NCBI GenBank assembly: GCA_012735455.1
Contig: JAAYHG010000320.1
Coordinates: forward strand, 1 to 8,572
Direction: 5' to 3'
DNA: 8,572 nt
Source of the DNA: Bacillota bacterium
GTDB lineage: Bacteria; Bacillota; DTU030; DUMP01
The notes beneath the pieces were generated by a model. The model saw nothing but the letters and a program-made list of their open reading frames with translations, had not been told where the DNA came from and did no database searches. The position numbers were made by a program, and so were the translations under genes. Shown piece by piece: positions 6,101-8,572 of the stretch. The first letter of the stretch is position 1; each line of letters opens with the position of its first letter.

Positions 6101-7042
6101 TTGGATCCAGTAACCCATGCCTTGGCCGGTCTTACTGTTGCCAGCTTATCCGGTGCAGAACTCAGTTTCACCAGCCCTGCTTACTTGGCTTCATTACTGG
6201 GTTCGCTGGCACCGGATTTAGATATTCTTCTTCAGTTTCGAGGCCACCTCACTTACCTCAAATACCACCGTGGCCCCAGTCATGCCCTGCCTGGACTCGT
6301 CCTCTCCGCCCTGGCGGTTACGTTCCTGCTAAGGCCCTATTTTCCAGAAGTGGCAAGTACGAGCATGTTCTTCTGGGGTTTCGCCGGCACCTTAACGCAC
6401 ACATTGCTCGATATACTAAACTCGTATGGGGCGAAGCCGTTTTGGCCTTTAAGTAACCGAAATGTAACAGCCAACCTTTTAACAATCTTTGACCCCGTAC
6501 TGGCTCTAGGACTCACCACCTTTCTATTTGGACAAGCCCGCCGTTCGCTTAGCTACATTTCTTTGGTCCTTGTCGTCGTCTACTTGGCTGGTCGCTGGTT
6601 AATGCTGAGGCGCGTTCAGGGCTTCTTACAGCATAAGTTTAGCGAGGAGGTAAAGCGGGTCGCTGTTCTCCCGTCGATGCTTAGCATCTGGAACTGGGCT
6701 TTTCTGGTGGAAACAGCAGTAGGGTATGTGGTCGGTGACATTCCCAGCTTTGCCCCGACGCTCCACGTCAGGCGGTGGCTACCAAAACCAAGCTCGACCC
6801 AGCTAATAGGACGGGCTCTCACTACCAAACTGGGGCAACTCTTCACTGATTTTACTCCGCTGTTCTATATCTCGTGCCAGGAAGAGGACGACCACAGTAT
6901 TGTCAAGTTTGTTGACCTACGCTACTTTGTTCGCGACGACTTTCTTCACAGTGCCACACTTGTATTTGATGAAGACCAGCGCCCTTTGGAAGGGCTGTTC
7001 CATCCCTATAATCCCGAGCGCAAGATTAAAGTGGCTGTTTAG
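6101..7042 (+). CDS. Membrane-bound metal-dependent hydrolase, DUF457/YdjM family
   Basis: From TTG 6101 the product is 313 residues. The family's metal-binding pattern is clear: His6 in DPVTHALAG, APDLD (37-41), YHRGPSHAL (55-63) and THTLLDILNSYGAKPFWP (99-116). Several hydrophobic helices follow (about 61-78, 88-105, 130-145, 150-168 and 200-225), so it is an integral membrane protein. The last about 90 residues are more polar. Members are annotated as metal-dependent hydrolases by motif; the substrate is unknown, and YdjM of Escherichia coli is mainly known as an SOS-regulated inner membrane protein. It has its own promoter and terminator and so is monocistronic. Nothing in the neighbours points to a pathway. 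If ATG 6086 is used instead, five residues are added. Confidence 0.85.
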   Translation: MDPVTHALAGLTVASLSGAELSFTSPAYLASLLGSLAPDLDILLQFRGHLTYLKYHRGPSHALPGLVLSALAVTFLLRPYFPEVASTSMFFWGFAGTLTHTLLDILNSYGAKPFWPLSNRNVTANLLTIFDPVLALGLTTFLFGQARRSLSYISLVLVVVYLAGRWLMLRRVQGFLQHKFSEEVKRVAVLPSMLSIWNWAFLVETAVGYVVGDIPSFAPTLHVRRWLPKPSSTQLIGRALTTKLGQLFTDFTPLFYISCQEEDDHSIVKFVDLRYFVRDDFLHSATLVFDEDQRPLEGLFHPYNPERKIKVAV

Positions 7043-7051
7043 AGCAACAAG

Positions 7052-7079
7052 AAATCCCTGCTTTGGGGCAGGGATTTTT
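7052..7079. terminator. Bidirectional terminator between convergent genes
   Basis: AAATCCCTGC (7052-7061) pairs perfectly with GCAGGGATTT (7068-7077) around TTTGGG. On the + strand five T follow from the stem end (7075-7079), serving the DUF457 gene. On the - strand the stem is followed by TTTCTTGTT-like sequence, 14 bp after the rubrerythrin stop, so it can serve both. Confidence 0.85.
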
Positions 7080-7092
7080 CCATTTACGAATT

Positions 7093-7644
7093 CTAGTTTC
7101 CGAAATAGCGCTTCAGTAATCCAGCGAAGGCTGCACCGTGGCGTGCCTCGTCCTTACACATCTCATGGACCGTATCATGGATTGCATCATAACCCAACTG
7201 TTTAGCCCTGGTAGCCAAGGTTTTTTTACCAGCGCAGGCACCGTGTTCTGCCTCCACACGCAGCTCAAGGTTCTTTTGCGTAGAGGCTGTAACTACTTCG
7301 CCCAACAGCTCGGCAAATTTAGCGGCGTGTTCCGCCTCTTCCCAAGCGATACGCTTGTAAGCCTCGGCCACTTCCGGGTAACCCTCCCGGTCGGCCTGGC
7401 GGCTCATGGCCAAGTACATGCCAACCTCTATGCACTCACCCATGAAATTGTCCTTTAAGCCCTGTACTACCTCTTCATCCAGGCCCTGGGCCACGCCAAC
7501 CTTGTGCTCATCGGCCCAGGCCAACGGTGCATTGTCTTTCTTCTCCACAAACTTGTCACTCTTTACGCCGCACTGGGGACATTTTTCCGGTGCGGTATCC
7601 CCAGTATGTACGTAACCACATACAGTGCAGACAAACTTTTTCAT
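7093..7644 (-). CDS. Reverse rubrerythrin (N-terminal rubredoxin-like plus ferritin-like diiron domain)
   Basis: The 183-residue protein starts with a rubredoxin-like Fe(Cys)4 domain, Cys6-x-x-Cys9 and Cys22-x-x-Cys25. A four-helix ferritin-like domain follows (about 53-182) with diiron ligand motifs: Glu70 in [11 protein letters not shown], the ExxH at Glu103-His106 ([10 protein letters not shown]), Glu133 in EAEHG, and the ExxH at Glu166-His169 (KDEARHG). The rubredoxin part is at the N-terminus, the reverse of classical rubrerythrin. In Clostridium this reverse form acts in NAD(P)H-linked reduction of H2O2 and O2, cytoplasmic and strongly oxygen-induced. The same peroxide reductase role is inferred here. 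The start is supported by AAGGAGG just upstream (complement of 7651-7658). It has its own strong promoter and shares a terminator with the convergent gene. Confidence 0.93.
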   Translation of the reverse strand: MKKFVCTVCGYVHTGDTAPEKCPQCGVKSDKFVEKKDNAPLAWADEHKVGVAQGLDEEVVQGLKDNFMGECIEVGMYLAMSRQADREGYPEVAEAYKRIAWEEAEHAAKFAELLGEVVTASTQKNLELRVEAEHGACAGKKTLATRAKQLGYDAIHDTVHEMCKDEARHGAAFAGLLKRYFGN

Positions 7645-7669
7645 GCTTTTTCCTCCTTAAGTTTGATGG

Positions 7670-7689
7670 GCGGTTGAAAGTTGAACCGC
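7670..7689 (-). other. Hairpin in the rubrerythrin 5' leader
   Basis: On the - strand GCGGTT and AACCGC form a 6-bp stem around an 8-nt loop, between the predicted transcription start (near 7696) and the ribosome binding site (7651-7658). It lies at the 5' end of a leader of about 50 nt and could stabilise the mRNA. It does not cover the ribosome binding site. Confidence 0.45.
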
Positions 7690-7695
7690 TCTTAC

Positions 7696-7714
7696 AGTAA
7701 TAAGTATAGTTACT
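7696..7714. promoter_or_regulatory. Inverted repeat over the rubrerythrin -10 box, possible operator
   Basis: AGTAA (7696-7700) and TTACT (7710-7714) are perfect inverted half-sites separated by 9 bp, and the -10 box lies between them. Binding here would block transcription. PerR controls the reverse rubrerythrin of Clostridium acetobutylicum, but this repeat does not clearly match the PerR box TTATAATTATTATAA, so the regulator is unknown. Confidence 0.4.
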
Positions 7715-7731
7715 AATAAAGTTTTTGTCAA
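7703..7731 (-). promoter_or_regulatory. Sigma-A type promoter of the rubrerythrin gene
   Basis: On the - strand the -35 box is TTGACA (complement of 7726-7731), the spacer is exactly 17 bp and AT-rich, and the -10 box is TATACT (complement of 7703-7708). This is a near-consensus vegetative promoter, with the start of transcription near 7696 and a leader of about 50 nt. Confidence 0.85.
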
Positions 7732-7838
7732 TACCTTTCCTGGAAAATAGAATTCCTCTTTTACATTTTAGGCAGCACAGCAGGGATTTGGCAGCGCCCG
7801 GGGAAATTATCCCGTAAACGTAAATTGGAGGTGTATCA

Positions 7839-8159
7839 ATGATAGTAACCACGACGCCCGGGGTCGAAGGAAAGCGCATTGTGGAATACAAGGGCATAGT
7901 TTTTGGCGAGGTTATCTCAGGTGTGAATTTTCTCAAGGATTTTGCTGCCGGCCTATCCAACTTCTTCGGTGGCCGTTCCCAAGCCTACGAAGGCGAGCTC
8001 TTGGTAGCCCGGGAAGAAGCCTTGGCAGAGATGGAGCAGCGTGCGGCTGCTCTGGGCGCAAATGCAGTAGTAGGAGTTGATGTTGATTACGAAGTGCTCG
8101 GTTCCGGGGGTAACATGCTCATGGTGACAGCCTCAGGAACAGCAGTGGTGGTAGAATAA
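7839..8159 (+). CDS. YbjQ family protein (DUF74, UPF0145)
   Basis: The 106-residue cytoplasmic protein matches the YbjQ family over its full, usual length. It opens [19 protein letters not shown], has the [25 protein letters not shown] segment, then a helix of [29 protein letters not shown], and ends in a beta-rich GTAVVVE. The family is sometimes named a heavy-metal-binding domain and known structures are pentameric; a cellular function is not established. No cysteine or histidine is present, which weakens any metal-binding claim here. The start has GGAGGTG at 7827-7833. The gene is divergent from rubrerythrin across a 194-bp region; I see no convincing -35/-10 pair on the + strand there. 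Confidence 0.88.
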   Translation: MIVTTTPGVEGKRIVEYKGIVFGEVISGVNFLKDFAAGLSNFFGGRSQAYEGELLVAREEALAEMEQRAAALGANAVVGVDVDYEVLGSGGNMLMVTASGTAVVVE

Positions 8160-8246
8160 AGCAAAGATGTCCTGCTCGCCAGGCTTGGCCGCAGAGAGGC
8201 GGATAGGTGTGCGCAGTGAACGAGGAGTTGGAAAATCATCTGAAAA

Positions 8247-8572
8247 TCAATGAAGGAGTAGTCCCAGCTCGTTAGGGTCGGTAACAGGCGGCTGGCATGT
8301 GAAGTCCTGGCAGGCGTAGACGGTTGCTTTTCCGTCTACGCCCTCTTTGCCTTTGAGAGAAGGAATGATCTTTTCCAGGTTTTCCTCTTCTCTTCCCAAG
8401 GGTTTTAGGGTGATAGTCGCTTCTGGCCTGAACTTGTGGTTGATAACGGAGAGGAGCTTCTCTGTGTCTGCTGCCCCAGGGTTACCTACCACAGTTATGT
8501 CAATGGGTCGAGTCTGTTCAAGCCAAATCGCCATGAGGAAATGAGTATGAGAAGGAGGCGACTTCTCCACAC
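8247..8572 (-). CDS. YyaL/DUF255 thioredoxin domain-containing protein (C-terminal end; start outside window)
   Basis: The frame is open to the right edge of the window, so the GTG near 8570 is not taken as the start. About 108 residues are present. They match the C-terminus of the YyaL/SSP411 family (spermatogenesis-associated protein 20 homologues): a DITVVGNPGAADTEKLL segment like the family's VVIAG-P-DT stretch, then GKEGVDGKATVYACQDFTC and PPVTDPNEL near the end. Whole proteins are about 600-700 residues with an N-terminal thioredoxin-like DUF255 domain and an alpha/alpha barrel, neither visible here. The molecular function is not settled. The gene is convergent with the YbjQ gene, with 87 bp between stops and no clear terminator. 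Confidence 0.85.
   Translation of the reverse strand, partial: VEKSPPSHTHFLMAIWLEQTRPIDITVVGNPGAADTEKLLSVINHKFRPEATITLKPLGREEENLEKIIPSLKGKEGVDGKATVYACQDFTCQPPVTDPNELGLLLH

Noticed and set aside
7799..7814. GGGA/TCCC hairpin and TTGGCA/AATTAT pair as promoter or operator of the YbjQ gene
   Set aside because: The stem is 4 bp and the spacing between the boxes is about 12 bp, too short for a promoter.
8179..8204. GCCAGGCTTGGC and CCGCAGAGAGGCGG as terminators between convergent genes
   Set aside because: The stems are only 4 bp and have no T-run on either strand.
8167..8275. Short + strand frames between the YbjQ gene and the window's last gene (28 and 19 codons)
   Set aside because: There is no ribosome binding site or recognisable product, and they run into the 3' end of the opposite-strand gene.
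1..8572. CRISPR arrays, tRNA or rRNA genes, and transposase genes
   Set aside because: I saw no spaced direct repeats, cloverleaf sequence, rRNA signature or transposase ORF.

Overview
The window looks like the chromosome of an anaerobic, Gram-positive (Firmicutes/clostridial-type) bacterium of moderate GC content. This rests on gene content and order. The left half is a peptidoglycan and division (dcw) cluster ending in DivIB/FtsQ, a YlxW/YlxX-type DUF881 protein and the small basic protein Sbp, which is the Bacillus/Clostridia arrangement. The right half carries a reverse-type rubrerythrin typical of strict anaerobes. Ribosome binding sites are strong (AAGGAGG, GGGGGTG) and two promoters have a TGnTATAAT extended -10 element. 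I cannot name the genus from sequence alone.

Layout. Positions 2-5190, all on the + strand: the end of murG, then murC, murA, ftsQ/divIB, a DUF881 gene and sbp. Gaps are short, the last two genes overlap, and the ftsQ ribosome binding site lies on the murA stop codon. An internal promoter precedes the DUF881 gene. There is no murB between murC and murA, and ftsA/ftsZ do not follow sbp. A terminator hairpin closes the cluster. Positions 5380-5775 hold a stand-alone ArsC/low-molecular-weight phosphatase-type gene with its own terminator.

Positions 5776-6100 carry no gene. They hold the arsC terminator, a 145-nt sequence that I read as an internally deleted group IIC intron (5' end of domain I joined to the end of domain V plus domain VI), and the promoter of the next gene. 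A second, more degraded group II intron-like 5' end lies just after the sbp terminator. Both sites fit the known preference of class C introns for the DNA behind transcription terminators.

Positions 6101-7042 encode a DUF457/YdjM-type membrane metal-dependent hydrolase, probably started at TTG. A bidirectional terminator separates it from the convergent rubrerythrin gene (7093-7644, - strand), which has a near-ideal promoter overlapped by an inverted repeat. Divergent from it is a YbjQ/DUF74 gene (7839-8159). The window ends inside the C-terminus of a YyaL/DUF255 thioredoxin-domain protein on the - strand.

Functionally, the left genes make and polymerise the lipid II precursor (MurA, MurC, MurG) and couple wall synthesis to the divisome (DivIB, probably DUF881 and Sbp). 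The right genes are individually transcribed accessory or stress functions: arsenate or phosphoprotein handling, peroxide reduction and proteins of poorly known role.
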